Part shown: positions 11,889-24,401 of the stretch, piece by piece
Position numbering within the stretch: the stretch's first letter is position 1
How the letters are laid out: each line of letters begins with the position of its first letter
Source: Aedes albopictus
Taxonomy: Eukaryota; Arthropoda; Insecta; Diptera; Culicidae
DNA: 64,000 nt
Direction: 5' to 3'
Assembly: GCF_035046485.1 (NCBI RefSeq)
Contig: NC_085136.1
Coordinates: 222,708,853-222,772,852, forward strand
Notes under the pieces: model-generated
Databases searched by the model: none
What the model was told of the DNA's origin: nothing
The model's input: only the letters and a program-made list of their open reading frames with translations
Position numbers and translations under genes: made by a program

Positions 11889-12520
11889 ATACCGAGCTTC
11901 ATCAGATGTTCGAACTCGGCGCGAGCTGCTTCCAGCTTATCCGGCGACAGTCTTCTCGGCCTGGCGAATACTGGCTGGCCCGTGGTCTCGATTCGGTGGA
12001 CGATTGTCGATTTGCTCACCGTGCCTGCTGGTGCGAGCCGAGTGATCGTCGGATATTCGGCCAACAATTCTGCGAATGGCGATATTGAGCTGAACGTACG
12101 GATGGAATACTCACAGGTTTGGGCGAGAAATCCTGGTGATTCGAGCCGAGTCGTATTATCGATGAGGCGATTCCGTTTCAAATCTATCAGCAGGTCGAAA
12201 TTACAGATGAAATCAGCCCCGATGATTCCAGTTGTGACGTCGGCGATCAGGAACGTCCATAGAAACTCGCGACGCAGACCGAGATTCACCTTCAGCAGGG
12301 CTTCACCATAGACGTGGATTGGCATACCATTGGCGGCGAATAATCTCATCGTTGTGTGCTTCACATTGCTGCAGCTGGAACCTCTCGGGACAACAGACAC
12401 ATCGGCTCCGGTGTCGATCAAGAATTGCATGTTGGTAGTCGTGTCCGTGATCTTCAGGCGAAAAATTGAGCCTGCCTCGGAAGGTTCGCCTTCTTCCAAA
12501 GCAGGGACGGGTGGATGGCG
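11864..12520 (-). pseudogene. Gypsy protease and start of RT, ends in frameshift
   Basis: This frame is continuous with gag except for one stop codon. It carries an aspartic protease with FLIDTGADVSVVPRG near its N-terminus, then the linker and the first RT residues ([15 protein letters not shown]), and stops at 11864. The RT frame continues in a different frame from about 11888. The open frame has no ATG of its own in a sensible position, so expression would require readthrough of the gag stop. Confidence 0.8.
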
Positions 12521-13456
12521 TCATTGATTGTTTCCACTGGATGGCGCCGCTTTGTTGAAACGGCATGGCGTACGGCATCGTCGAGCAGCATCGCCGTAGA
12601 CACGATGATACCAGCAGATTTCGTCGGCTGGCGTTTTGTCGCGGCGGGAAAACGTTGTCTTGCTGCGACTCCGCGAACGAGAACGCCCGCGAAACCCATC
12701 GCGAGTGGAAAGCGCCTTCTCCAACTTACTTGATAGCTGTGCAATTTCTCGTTGAAGGGCTTCGATGGAGGGTTGTGGAGGTTTTTCTGGAGCACGAGCT
12801 GCTGTCTGCGGCACTTGCAGAGCGACGGAGTTTATGTTTCGTAGACTCATCGATTCGACAATGGCATCAGCGATCGTCGTTTTATCAGCAGCATCCCCTC
12901 TCGATGCAATTACAGCCGCTTGTGCGTGGGGCGGCAATCTCGAGGCCCACAAGTCAAGCAACACAGCATCACCAAGCGAGGATCCAGCTACGCGCCGCAT
13001 TTCATTGAACAGTTGGCTAGGCTTCATGTCTCCCAACGGCATATCCGAGAGCACACGCTGTAGCCGTTTTTGTTGGCTGTCGGCGAAATGTTCAATGAGC
13101 TTCTTTTTTATGTACGTGTACTTGTCGTTGGCTGGTACACCGTCGATAATCGCGCGCAATTCCAAGAGCTTATTCGGTGGAACTTGCGCCATCACTATGT
13201 TGAATTTGCGCGCATCGTACTGGGCACTAGCACTGATACCCGAAGCCGCGAACCAAAATTCCAACGAGAGGAAATAGGATTCGATATTTGATTCACTCAT
13301 GCTCGGCGGTTGGAGGCGCGGTGCACTAATCGATTCTAATTGCACTTTTTCACCGGCGCTGGTCTTCGTCTCATCTTCGAGAGACATTTTCAAGCGATTT
13401 TCACGATTACGACCGTTTACTACTTCGAGCGCGAACAACTGGTGCACGGACTGCAC
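12521..13456 (-). CDS. Gypsy gag with CHCC zinc motif
   Basis: 311 residues from the first ATG; Met24 (MSLEDET) is an alternative start. The capsid-like region contains FWFAASGISASAQYDARKFN and FADSQQKRLQRVL. A basic SR-rich stretch (RGRSRSRSRSK) comes before the zinc motif C-WY-H-RVYGDAARR-C-RTP-C, which is CX2HX9CX3C and typical of CsRn1-clade gag. The stop codon is TGA at 12523-12521 in the context CAA TGA CGC. The downstream protease is in the same frame, so it is either a readthrough arrangement or a point lesion. Confidence 0.88.
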   Translation of the reverse strand: MQSVHQLFALEVVNGRNRENRLKMSLEDETKTSAGEKVQLESISAPRLQPPSMSESNIESYFLSLEFWFAASGISASAQYDARKFNIVMAQVPPNKLLELRAIIDGVPANDKYTYIKKKLIEHFADSQQKRLQRVLSDMPLGDMKPSQLFNEMRRVAGSSLGDAVLLDLWASRLPPHAQAAVIASRGDAADKTTIADAIVESMSLRNINSVALQVPQTAARAPEKPPQPSIEALQREIAQLSSKLEKALSTRDGFRGRSRSRSRSKTTFSRRDKTPADEICWYHRVYGDAARRCRTPCRFNKAAPSSGNNQ

Positions 13457-13474
13457 AATTAATTTTCGATTGTC

Positions 13475-13487
13475 GGTAGGTCACCAC
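13475..13487 (-). other. Primer-binding site, tRNA-Trp type
   Basis: On the minus strand, one base after the 5' LTR, the sequence is TGGTGACCTACC. TGG pairs with the tRNA CCA end, and TGGTGACC matches the 3' end complement expected for tRNA-Trp. Confidence 0.6.
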
Positions 13488-14356
<869 letters not shown>

Positions 14357-15303
14357 TAGGGAGACTGAGGAGACTTGATCCCTGGGGAGACTTGTTCCCC
14401 CCATATTTGCTCGAAATCAAAAACGTTTTTCTTCTAGTATATTTTTTTCAAAACTACTCCTGGACAAACGACTATGTTTTGGCTACAAGTGATTTCGATT
14501 GTACATTGCATCATTTTTTAACGGCTGATGATTTGTTTTCAGTCCTTGAGAAATCTTTTAGACGATTCCGAAAAATCACAATAACTTTGTGAAAATTGAA
14601 CCAAATTGTGTCAGCACATAGTTTTAATAAAATTCACAGCACATAGTTTTAATAAAATACTTTCACAGCACATAGTTTTAATAAAATACTTTCAAACTTA
14701 TTTATCCAAATAAGGCTGTTGTTAACATATTTTAATTAATTCAGCTTAGTATACACAACAATGACATGGGGAGTCTTGATCTCTCGAGGATTACACACAC
14801 ATTATACATGTGAAAAACATAATTCTATTTGGAAGCCTCTATTTACTTGAAGTTCTAGTCTATTCAACGATAGAATATGTCAGATAATTATAACTTCAGT
14901 ACAAACCAATAAAAGGGGGATCAAGTCTCCCCATTTTGAAAATACGGCATATCCTTAAAAATTTAAGGAAATCTTACAATTTCAAACACTCCATATTCAT
15001 CGAAAATACAAGAAAACTCGAAAAAAATGAAGGGGAAGGCTCTGGAATTATTTTCTCTTTAAATAAACCATGTGCTCAAGGGGGGATCAAGTGTCACCCA
15101 TTTTTGAAAAATACATTATAAGACATGCCTCCATAAAAACACAGTTTTGAAAACTTTAACAATTATTTAAAGGCCTTCTGTTGTGTGTTAACTTGCAATA
15201 GATGTTTACCAGCCATTTTGTACGGAAATCGGATCTAGTTTTGTGTCTTTTCTTTAAGTTTTAGATAAATTAAGAAAAAGGGATCAAGTCTCCACAGTCT
15301 CCC
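14357..15303. mobile_element. TIR-bounded repeat element, ~0.95 kb
   Basis: The left end reads GGGAGACTGAGGAGACTTGA and the right end is its near-exact inverse (tcaagtctccacagtctccc). Three further gatcaagtctcccc-type words lie inside. At about 14615-14695 a ~28-bp unit (cacagcacatagttttaata) is repeated three times in tandem. No target duplication was clear and there is no coding capacity. Confidence 0.55.
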
Positions 15304-15335
15304 CTTTGTACAGGATGTGAGATATGAGTCCTGTT

Positions 15336-15448
15336 CAACGACGTAGGTGAACCTGCTCGGGATTGCTACATCCTGCTCTTACTCATTTCTTATCAAATGG
15401 GTGAGAGCAGGATGTAGCAGCCTCGAGTAAGTTTAGCCTGCATCGTTG
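15336..15448. repeat. Fold-back repeat with ~54-bp arms
   Basis: The left arm (caacgacgtagg through ctcttactcattt) is matched by the reverse complement of the right arm ending catcgttg, with about seven mismatches. The loop is short (cttatc). It would form a long RNA or DNA hairpin. No gene is associated. Confidence 0.7.
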
Positions 15449-15884
15449 CACAAGTCTATGATTTCGCGCTCGTAAGGCGTGAAGTGCATTGACTTGAGGT
15501 AGAATAATTTGGTGCTCCGTAGTAGTACTGTTTCACAAATTAACAAGCCACAGAGTCTTTTGGTAAGACCTGTGAACTAATATCTTTATTGGTGTATACC
15601 AGCAAACGTAAATCATTACTTATTAAATCACCAAATATTGTTGTAATTATACCTTTCATTACGTATTTGTTGTAACATTGTAATATTTCCATTTTTTTAT
15701 GTTGCGGGGTTTACACACACGGAGGGGTAGCCTAAGGGAGTTGATTGAACTGATAACCGGACTCAAGTTCGTGGAGTAGCCAGACTTTTGTCATGAGATA
15801 GCCACTTTATGTTGACTACCGAAGGAATTCAGTAATTTTAACTCGTTGTTCTATATGGATCATCACCGTTGCTGTTTATTTTGC

Positions 15885-16163
15885 GGCTTTTTCGGTGAAA
15901 ATAATTAAAATTCAGCATTTACCGGTGATAGCTCTGCCCTATAGCATGTAAGTTTTTGATTTTGATAGAGATGAACCAGCCTAGGGCTGAAAATTTCTAT
16001 AATAAAGAAAAAATAAATAATAATAATAAAATTTTTGATATTATTTTATATAAATTACTAATTAAATACACATTTAAGGAACCGCTGAGGATGACCCAAA
16101 ATGGTAGTAGGTCGAGACGTCCGGTAAATGCTGAATTTTAATTATTTTCACCGAAAAAAGCCG
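15885..16163. mobile_element. Inverted-repeat element around an A-rich retroposon tail
   Basis: Arms of about 41-43 bp at 15885-15925 and 16121-16163 are near-perfect inverses (core tcggtgaaaataattaaaat). Between them is tagggctgaaaatttctata followed by ataaagaaaaaataaataat, which resembles the 3' tail of a mosquito SINE or LINE. No coding sequence. Confidence 0.5.
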
Positions 16164-16479
16164 ATGAACAAACCCGCAAAATAATTTCAACTCACCCTGC
16201 TACAACAAACCATCAGGTAGATCATTCCTTTCCGGAATGATTCCTCAGCCATAGGTAATCCTTGCGCTGATGGTGGGTGCACTTTTATCATCATCATCAT
16301 CATCATCATCATAAGTGAACATTCAGTCCTGACCAACCGGATGTTATAAAGTGTAGTCCGCAAGCCAATTAACACCAAGCCCGTGCACAAGGGAGGGGTT
16401 TAGGGGGTTAAGCACCTCCTATTACTAATGTTTCATGCACTAGGCGCCCCTCCGCCCTTTACCAAAGTTAGGAAAAACC
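16164..16479. other. Intergenic with short (CAT)n tract
   Basis: An (ATC)n microsatellite runs from about 16287 to 16312. Nothing else was recognised. Confidence 0.6.
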
Positions 16480-17645
16480 CCTCCATTTCATTTATTTAGT
16501 TAACATCAAATTCATGATAATACTGAAACAACAATTTGCCGCCGTACTCGATTTGCAGCTGCAGCCCTCCGACGTCGGTCACGCCCAACACTCGCCAGAT
16601 CACGCTCCACCAGGTCCGCCCATCGTGTTCTCTGTGCTCCACGCCTTCTTGTACCAACCAGATGGTTAGCAAACACCAACTTTGCAGGGTTGTTGTCCGG
16701 CATTCTTGCAACATGCCCTGCCTATCGTATCCTTCCGGCTTTGGCCACATTCTGGATGCTGGGTTCGCCCTAAAGTGCAGCGAGCTAGTGGTTCATCCTT
16801 CTCCGCCACACACCGTTCTCCTGCACGTCGCCGAAGATCGTCCTCGAAAACTCCGAGTGCTTGCAGGTCCTCCTCGAGCATCGTCCATGTCTCGTGTCCG
16901 TAGAGAACCACCGGTCTTGTTAACTTCTTGTACATGGTACATTTGGTGCGGGGGTGAATCTTTTTTGACCGCAGTTTCTTCTGCAGCCCATAGTAGGCAC
17001 GACTTCCACTGATGATGTTCATTCGTATTTCACGACTCACGTTATTGTCAACCGTTAGCAAGGAACCGAGGTAGACGAATTCTTCTACCACCTCGAAAGT
17101 ATCCCCGTCTATCGTAACATTGCTGCCAAGGCTTGTCCTGTCTCGCTCAGTCCCACCTACCAGCATGTACTTTGTCTTAGCCATTAGCTCATTCACCACC
17201 AGTCCGACCTTTGCTGCTTCACGTTTCAGGCGGGTGTACAGTTCTGCCACCATTCCAAATGTTCTTGCAATAATATCCATGTCATCCGCAAAACAAACAA
17301 ATTGGCCAGATTTCGTAAAGATCGTGCCCCGGCTGTTGAGCCCGGCTCTTCGCATAACACCTTCCAGGGCGATGTTGAATAGTAGGCAGGAAAGTCCAGC
17401 ACCTTGTCGTAGTCCCCGTCGCTGTTCTGCACACCGTCCATCGTTGCTCTTATCAGTCTGGTAAGCTTCCCGGGAAAGCTGTTCTCGTCCATGATTTTCC
17501 ATAGCTCTGTGCGGTCGATACTGTCGTATGCCGCTTTGAAGTCGGTGGTGCGTTGGGACCTGGTATTCACGGCATTTCTGGAGGATTTGCCGTACGGTGA
17601 AGATCTGGCGTCGATGAAACCGGCTTGGTAACTTCCCACGAACTC
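16480..17645 (-). mobile_element. RTE-type retrotransposon, 5'-truncated 3' half
   Basis: The minus-strand frame at 17502-16666 gives a reverse transcriptase with LLFNIALEGVMRRAGLNSRG, FADDMDIIARTF, SKTKY-like text and FVYLGSLLTVDNN, and then the C-terminal domain (IRWAGHV-like region split by frameshift, GTRRRGAQRTRWADL). The most upstream part (17639-17226, another frame) contains YQAGFID and DFKAAYDSIDRTELW. The 3' end is followed by an aaataaatgaa-type tail at about 16490-16505. It is the same family as 40.9-44.3 kb. Several frameshifts make it inactive. Confidence 0.8.
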
Positions 17646-18765
17646 ATTTAGTTTAGGTGAAAGACGACGGAATCATTCGGATAGCGGGTATGTAACCCAT
17701 TGGATTAAAAGCCTCCATCAAACATGAAGCGTTTAATCGGAGACTGAAGACTCTATACCAAATTTGGCTCAGAGGCAGGTAATCAGTGAGGTCAATTTTT
17801 CTCGTTTGTCAGAGACGATTGATACGTATTAAGACAAACTTTCCACTGCATCTGCCAGCAATAATCGGTGATCGATCAACATGCCGAGTACCCCAATTTA
17901 CACAAAAATGCCAAGAATCACCGCTCATGCTTTTAATACAGTTGGAAAAACTAGAACAACACCTGGCCACAATGACGCATAAAGCACTAAAGCGGACCGG
18001 AAGTGTAGGTGAGCCAGCCCCACCACAAGTGTTTCTTGGGCGACTTTGATGAAAAATCAAAATTGAAAAAGTTAACGCCAAAAAACCGGTTTTTCTTGAA
18101 CCTCCCTAAGCTTATTCAGAAAAATACCTCTAGATCAGTCAATTTTAAAGCTACATAAAAGGTGTCTTCAGCAAACTTGCTCAAAATTGATAGACTTTCC
18201 CGAAGAATGTACATATGTACAATGTACATACATACATGTATATAATTATTCTTGCAAATAAAAAGTTTGGTTTCCAATTTCTTTGAAAATATTCTTCTTC
18301 TTGTTTTTATTTTTGTGTATTTTAACTAGTTGCTAATTCTACACTCATTTGAAAATATGGACCACCCTAATTTTCATGTATGTATATTGGAAAGAGGACC
18401 TTATTTTTAGGGATAACTTTGTAGAATACCATATTAATCTAAAAAATCATTTGAAGACGCTGAATGCATCTTTCCTCGTATGTAAATCTGTTTCGTGGAC
18501 CATTGTACAGTGTTAATAGTGCGATCCTTCTTTCCGAAACCATATCCAGTTCAAATGTTGCCGTTTAGGATGGTTACACTACCAATGTGATTTAAGAGAT
18601 AACTTATCACTCAAAGCACTACAATATATTCACAAAAAACCCAAATTTTCTTTTGTAACTTTAAATTTGTCGACATGACCACTACATTTTTCCATTTTAA
18701 AATGTGCGCATACATACGTATACTTAAGAAAGAAATTCTCAGAGTATTGTTGATATTTTTATCTT
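17646..18765. other. Intergenic; one unassigned open frame
   Basis: A plus frame at 17786-18049 (87 codons) contains LLIQLEKLEQHLATMTHKAL and is preceded by a pyrimidine-rich tttgtcag that could be a splice acceptor. I recognise no family and no partner exon, so I do not call it a gene. The rest is AT-rich. Confidence 0.3.
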
Positions 18766-18835
18766 CGTGGGCTTCGTGGCCGTGCGGTTAGCGGCGTCAG
18801 TCGTTTAGGCAAAAACCTTCCATTACTTCCACCTG
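18766..18835 (+). repeat. tRNA-like SINE head, degenerate
   Basis: The segment cttcgtggccgtgcggttag, with gcggcgtcagtcgtttaggc after it, has an A-box-like GGCCGTGCGGTTAGCGGC, but no intact B box follows at the right distance. I take it as the 5' head of a tRNA-derived SINE. Confidence 0.45.
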
Positions 18836-19837
18836 TAGCATCGTGATCTTGAAATGGGAATTAGGCGGAACTATAGATAGGGTCCTGAGAATATTCGGTC
18901 CTCGGTTCAGTCAATGATCTTGCCCTAAGCGTCCATGCCTTACCGCAGAGAAATGGTCTAGAAGCAGGAGCGGGTGCGATGACGGATTTGTAAATGGGAT
19001 TACTTCGACAATAATTATTTATCCAAGTGCCTAACTGACTTGATCGATTTCTCTTCATCGACTCTCTCTTTCGCTAATAACTTGATCATAACAAACAAAA
19101 TCATTATTCTTTTTGTTTCTATAGCAACATGTAGACATCTTCATAGCATTTCAACCAAAAAATCTTTGGAAAACTCAATACACATTTTGTGATAACACAA
19201 AGCGAGGATCGATGAAATGAAGTCGAAAATGTCAAGCCCAAATGAAAAATCAGTGTCGACTTGTTTATAAACCAGATAATACGTTCAGCAAATAAATTAT
19301 TTTTCACTAAACGATCTTCAATAGCGCTGTAAAGAAAATTAATATTATTTCAAGCTCCTAAGGCCGATGCAAACATTATTTTTCCTTTTATGTCCGAGAC
19401 CTCTCATCGGGTACGAGGGGGGGGACAAAAATAAATAAGAAATAAACAAAAAAAAAACTATTGAAAAATTAAAAATTATACCAACTATTGAAAAAATATT
19501 TTTCAACTATTGAAAAATAGTTGCTTGTAAAAAATTTTTCTATTGAAAATGGAGTCATGGGCCGCCATGTTTTTTTTTTCGCCCCTTCAATATTTTGAGA
19601 TTTTTGAAGGAGGGGGGGGGGAACATAAAACAAATTAAATATTTGTATCGGCCTAATTGTTTTTCTAAATAAATACTTAGGTACTTGACCACCGGTTGTG
19701 CGGAATCCCGAAATTTTCTGCAGACTGCATGCATACTGTGATCGAAAAAAAACAACTTGAATTTTGATTATTTACAATTGCTCTTGCCACCTGCGCAAGA
19801 ATGAATTTCAATCATCATATACACACGCTCAAGCATT
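18836..19837. other. Intergenic, low-complexity tracts
   Basis: Contains two poly-G runs (about 19419-19427 and 19611-19621) next to A-rich tracts and short inverted words (caactattgaaaaa). No gene recognised. Confidence 0.4.
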
Positions 19838-20805
19838 CCACATTTGGCAAAATCATGCCCAAAGGTGGAAGAAATTAATAACTTTCTTAATACAAGACAT
19901 TGTGTGACCATCAATGGCTTATTCGAAAGCAATTTTTTTCAAGAATTGGTTGGTGGATGATTCATGTACGGGCAACTTCTCTGAAGCGAGTTATAGAGCC
20001 CGTTTTACCCCAGTTCCCCCTACAATTTGTGAATTTCTGTTATTTTACGGCAATTGTTATGATTTTAATGATTATTCCGGTGGGATACCATCGCCCCACT
20101 CCCATTGAGTAACGTTACATACAAAAAGTTATTAAAATGTAGGAATTTTAGGGTGTTGTGGGGTCAATTAGGCAATGGTATATTTTCAAGGTAGAAATTC
20201 ATTTTTAATTTTTATTTCTGATTTTTTACGTGACAATAACTAAATAAATGATCGAATACACATGGTTTATTCCTAAAGAAACCATTTTTGGCGAGTTTGA
20301 TCTCAAATTATTGGTTATATTTAAGTTTCCCCGCATACAAATATGAAAAGTTCCCATCCTTATACCACCGATTCCAAACATTTCCAAACGATGAGCCATT
20401 GCTTATATACTCCAAAAATATCCTAAATGTTGTTTGCGCATAGCCCCATAGACCGGAGGTGACGGCAGCATATAGTTTTAGAGCTTAGTTTACCCAAACT
20501 CCCCTATAAACTTATTTTTTATTGTTTTTAAACTAAAACAACTTTAACTTGAAACTTCTATGCATGGTATGAGTTAATATTGATGAAGAGCTAACCAGTG
20601 ATATCTTTGCATCCGATGAAATTTGGAAATTTAGGGTACAGTGGGGTTAAATAAGAAAAAAAAACAATCAAAAAGCTTGAATGACCAATTCTTGAGAAAA
20701 ATTGCTTTCGAATAAGCCATTGATGGTCACATAGTGTCTTATATTAAGAAAGTTATTAATTTTTTCCACGTTTGTGCTTGATTTTGCCCAATGTGTCCTG
20801 CAACA
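19838..20805. mobile_element. TIR element with ~110-bp terminal inverted repeats
   Basis: The left arm (ggcaaaatcatgcccaaa through tggcttattcgaaagcaatt) matches the reverse complement of 20670-20800 with scattered differences. The shared core includes gaccatcaatggcttattcg. The interior is non-coding, with ccccagttccccctac-type words. The exact ends and target duplication could not be fixed by eye. Confidence 0.55.
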
Positions 20806-21034
20806 CTCGTTCAACACGACGCTACATTCAGATGAATCCTGCACAACAAATATTGACAGTCCTTCTCATCAAATTCACTCAACAAAGGCGATTTCTGATT
20901 TTGACAACACGACAAATACTGTAGTACGAAGATCGCAAGAAGTTTATCCATAGATGGTTTATCTATTGACTGTTTCAGAAATTATAAATACACTAACGAT
21001 TGACTGTCATTTTAATTTTAGAGTGATATGCAGA

Positions 21035-21494
21035 AAAGTTCTTTTTGCAATTTCTCACCGTAATAGGCTATTTTACCTTACGCAAGTCTACCAGGAAAAG
21101 GCCTACTTTCCCACATCAAATTAGCAGTGCTGTAATGGTTCATTACAGCACTGATTTGCGTTGCGTAATGAACCATTACAGCACTGTTTTCAGGTTTGAT
21201 TAACTTCTTGATACTTTCTGGATACAGGTTTGAAACATTTTGACAACTGCACGGTATAACCTGCTATGATCAGATTTTCTTAAACATGGCTATGAACAAC
21301 ATTGTGCGGCTTGATGAAGAAGTTTCCTCAAGTTGTAATTTATGAAATTGCAAAAAAACGTTGTACGCAACTCGGTGCAGAACTCGATTTTTACAGCACT
21401 TGTCGTTATTATCCAACTCGGCAAGCCTCGTTGGACAAATGTACGACTCGTGCTGTAAAAACCTTCATTCTGCACCTTGTTGCGTAAACTACTA
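21035..21494. repeat. ~450-bp interspersed repeat, copy 2
   Basis: A diverged copy of 7700-8160 in the same orientation. Its last bases (actacta) directly adjoin the pogo-like element; in copy 1 the same word continues into tttccatac, so the element may have landed here at a TA. Confidence 0.65.
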
Positions 21495-23645
21495 CAGTCA
21501 TACCTCGATATAACGTAACCTCGATATAACGTAACCTCGATATAACGTAACTCGATATAACGTAACTTTTACCTCCATATAACGTAACTTTTTTTTGGAT
21601 CCAACTTTTCACTATTTAAATAATTAGAGTGATTTACAAAATTTTCTATATGATATTACACCCCTCCTGGAACCAAGCCTGCTATCCAGTTATGGGCAAT
21701 ATGACAAATTTCAAAGTTTTATAAGAATTTTCGGTGTCACTGTTGATAAGAAATGTTATATAGCTTTTCACGGAACAAACATTACATCTTCTACTTATTA
21801 TTGACATTACATCCCTACTGGAACATAGCCTTTAAACTCCAAACGAGATGACAGTAGACAGCATTGGTAGGGAACTCGATTTCGTGTGATACTGGGAGTA
21901 AGAACGCCAGTAACGTTCCGCTTTGTCTTAGAGTAAATTTTGCAGAAAACCATTAGAGAAATTCTCTGATAAATCCCTGGAGGAACTTCAGGAGAAATCA
22001 CTGGAGAAATTTGTGAAGAAATCCTCAGAAGAACTCTTGAAGGAATTTCTAAAGACATTCCTGAATAAATGGTGGAACTTCTGGAGGAATGCCTGGAAAA
22101 AAAATCGTGCTTTATCCTCGGAGGAATTTCTACCGCAATAAACACAGTTATTCCTGGTAACTTTCAGAGGCAGTCCTTAATTATATAAGGAACTTCTGTA
22201 TAAATCTCAGCAGGAACTTCTGGAGAAATTCGTGCACTGTTGGAATCCTAGTTGGATTTTCAAGAAGGGTCACAGTGAAAATCCATGGAAAATAACTCAG
22301 GTTGAATTCCTGAAGTAATTTTTTAAAAATCCGCGCTGCATTCCAGGAAGAATTCCTGGAAAAATCAAATAAGGAATATCTGGAGGGATTTTTGAAGAAA
22401 TTTCTTGTGGAATTCTATCTGTTATTCTTGGAGAAATGCTTGCAATATTTTTTTTAAAGAATTACTTCTGTATCTCAGAAGGAAATTTCCAAGGAATTAC
22501 TGGAGAAACTTCTGGAGAAATCGCAGAAGTTTTTCTAGCGGGATCTGAAAAGGAAATCTTTTGGAAACTCCGTCATTGTGCTGGATGAGTTGCAGCAAGA
22601 ATACCTCAGTGAATCTTGGCGAATACCCCAAATAACACACTTGTCTTAGAATAGTCACAGCGGCGCAGGTTTTCATGGCGCAGAAGTCACTGTGATTTAC
22701 TTCCAGCAAGTAAGAATTCATTTGTTAGAAGTAAGTCACAGTGGCTCCTGCGCAACAAAATCTGCGCCGCCGTGAGTCTTCTGCAACAAATGTGTTACTT
22801 GGGACTCTTCGAACAGGAATAGTTGAAATATTGGAACTTTTTGGAGAATCCTTGCAGGAGTGACTGGAGAAATTCTAGTAGAAATTTTAAGAGGACCGAC
22901 AGAATTAAGCCTTGGAAAAATCTTGGACAGAATAAATCTTGAAAAGCAAATCTCTTTGGGAAATCCTACAGAAATCCCTTGAGAAACCATGTGGAGGAAT
23001 CATATCAAGAACATCTGAAGCAATTAAGGCAGGCGTTTCTAAATATATCACAGCAGATATAAAATTCAGTAAGAATTCATGGAAGAATCATAGAAGATTG
23101 TAGGATCCTTGAATAAATATCCTTAGAGAACTTCAGGATGAATCACATGAGGTATTTCATGAGGTACTCAACCAGGAACTCCTGGGTGAATTCCCGAATT
23201 ATTTCTAGAGGAATCACGAGAGGAATTCCTGGAGGCATCATTGGATTATAATTTAGACTGCGCCACATAGATGTCTTACTTATAATCACACCAATAGATA
23301 ACGCTTGGCGTTTGATCAGGTCTAGATGCAAAAAAAGGAGAAGAATCTTGATATATGTGACATTGGCTTAAATAGTTAAATATAAAGAGACATGCTAAGT
23401 ATTCGAATTATGTATGATCTTACAAACTTTTAAAAATATATATAAAATTCAATGATGAAAAAATATATATAAGAAAGGCAGGAAATCACTGTTGGGTGAT
23501 TAACATAATCTTTTTGGTAATTTTCTTTTCAAAATATGTATTTAAAACGAAATTCGTGAAAAAAAATTTTTGCTTCGATATAACGTAACTTCGATATAAC
23601 GTAACGAAAATAAAATTGCAGTTACGTTATATCGAGGTATGACTG
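21495..23645. mobile_element. pogo/Tigger-like non-autonomous TIR element
   Basis: Both ends read CAGTCATACCTCGATATAAC inward, a 25-bp perfect TIR, and TA flanks each end (21493-21494 and 23646-23647). CAGTCATACCTCG closely resembles pogo/Tigger-type ends, and TA targeting fits Tc1/mariner-pogo. The left end carries four or five tandem copies of a 15-16 bp word TCGATATAACGTAACC. The right end carries two copies in that same orientation plus the inverted terminal copy. These could be iterated transposase-binding sites. The interior at about 21940-23240 is a degenerate array of 12-bp units such as AGGAATTTCTGA. There is no transposase frame. Confidence 0.8.
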
Positions 23646-23702
23646 TATTATTGGTCATGCAGTTAACACTCTAAGGATACAAACAATACCAACTTTGTTA
23701 CC

Positions 23703-24370
23703 TGTCACGACGAGCCCCCCCGTTGCAGCTCAACTGTGGCCTAGTCATTTTGACCGGTCAACAGTGGTCGCGATCGGTGTTCTGCTGTCACTGATGACTT
23801 GCAATGAGATGCGAATAGACGTCACCGAAAGGGAACGATGATTTGCAAGATTGAAGATTGTTGATCGTATTTCTAAAACTAATTCCATTCTAAGCATTAA
23901 AACATACATTATTAAGTTCAAAATACCTATAAGCTAAAGTTGTTCTAGTAATCCATAAGTGAATTCAAACTAATTAACTATTCAATCGTCAGGTAAACAC
24001 ATGCAATTACGAATAATGAATTAGATTGTTATACCTACTTACTCTAAACTATAGGGAAACTAGAACCCAGCCCCTGTTAGAACTTAAACATCTAAACATA
24101 CAAGTACACCTAAAACAACCCGTAAGTACTCAAAATTGATGAATAGTTAAACAGCCTAAATAATGTTTATTTAAAAACAGAAATCAACTGCGATTGGCCG
24201 ATAAGTCGTGATACGATCTCGACATCTAAGGTTCAGCTAAAAATGTAAGTTCTTCTTCCTCTTTTCTTCAGAAAATTAATTATTAAACTTGTTTTAGCTT
24301 AAAGCTTACTCCCACCAACATTTGGCTTTCGGTTTGCTTGAAAGAAGTTGAAACTCCACCCATCACAACA
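23703..24370 (+). repeat. 5' LTR of the BEL/Pao element
   Basis: 668 bp, TG...CA ends, apparently identical to 30737-31404. Confidence 0.93.
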
Positions 24371-24401
24371 TCCTTTAAGATTTTTAGGACGTGGGTTTAA
24401 G

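Noticed and set aside
17786..18049. Possible host exon after a splice-acceptor-like word
   Set aside because: No recognised protein family, no partner exon and no donor could be shown.
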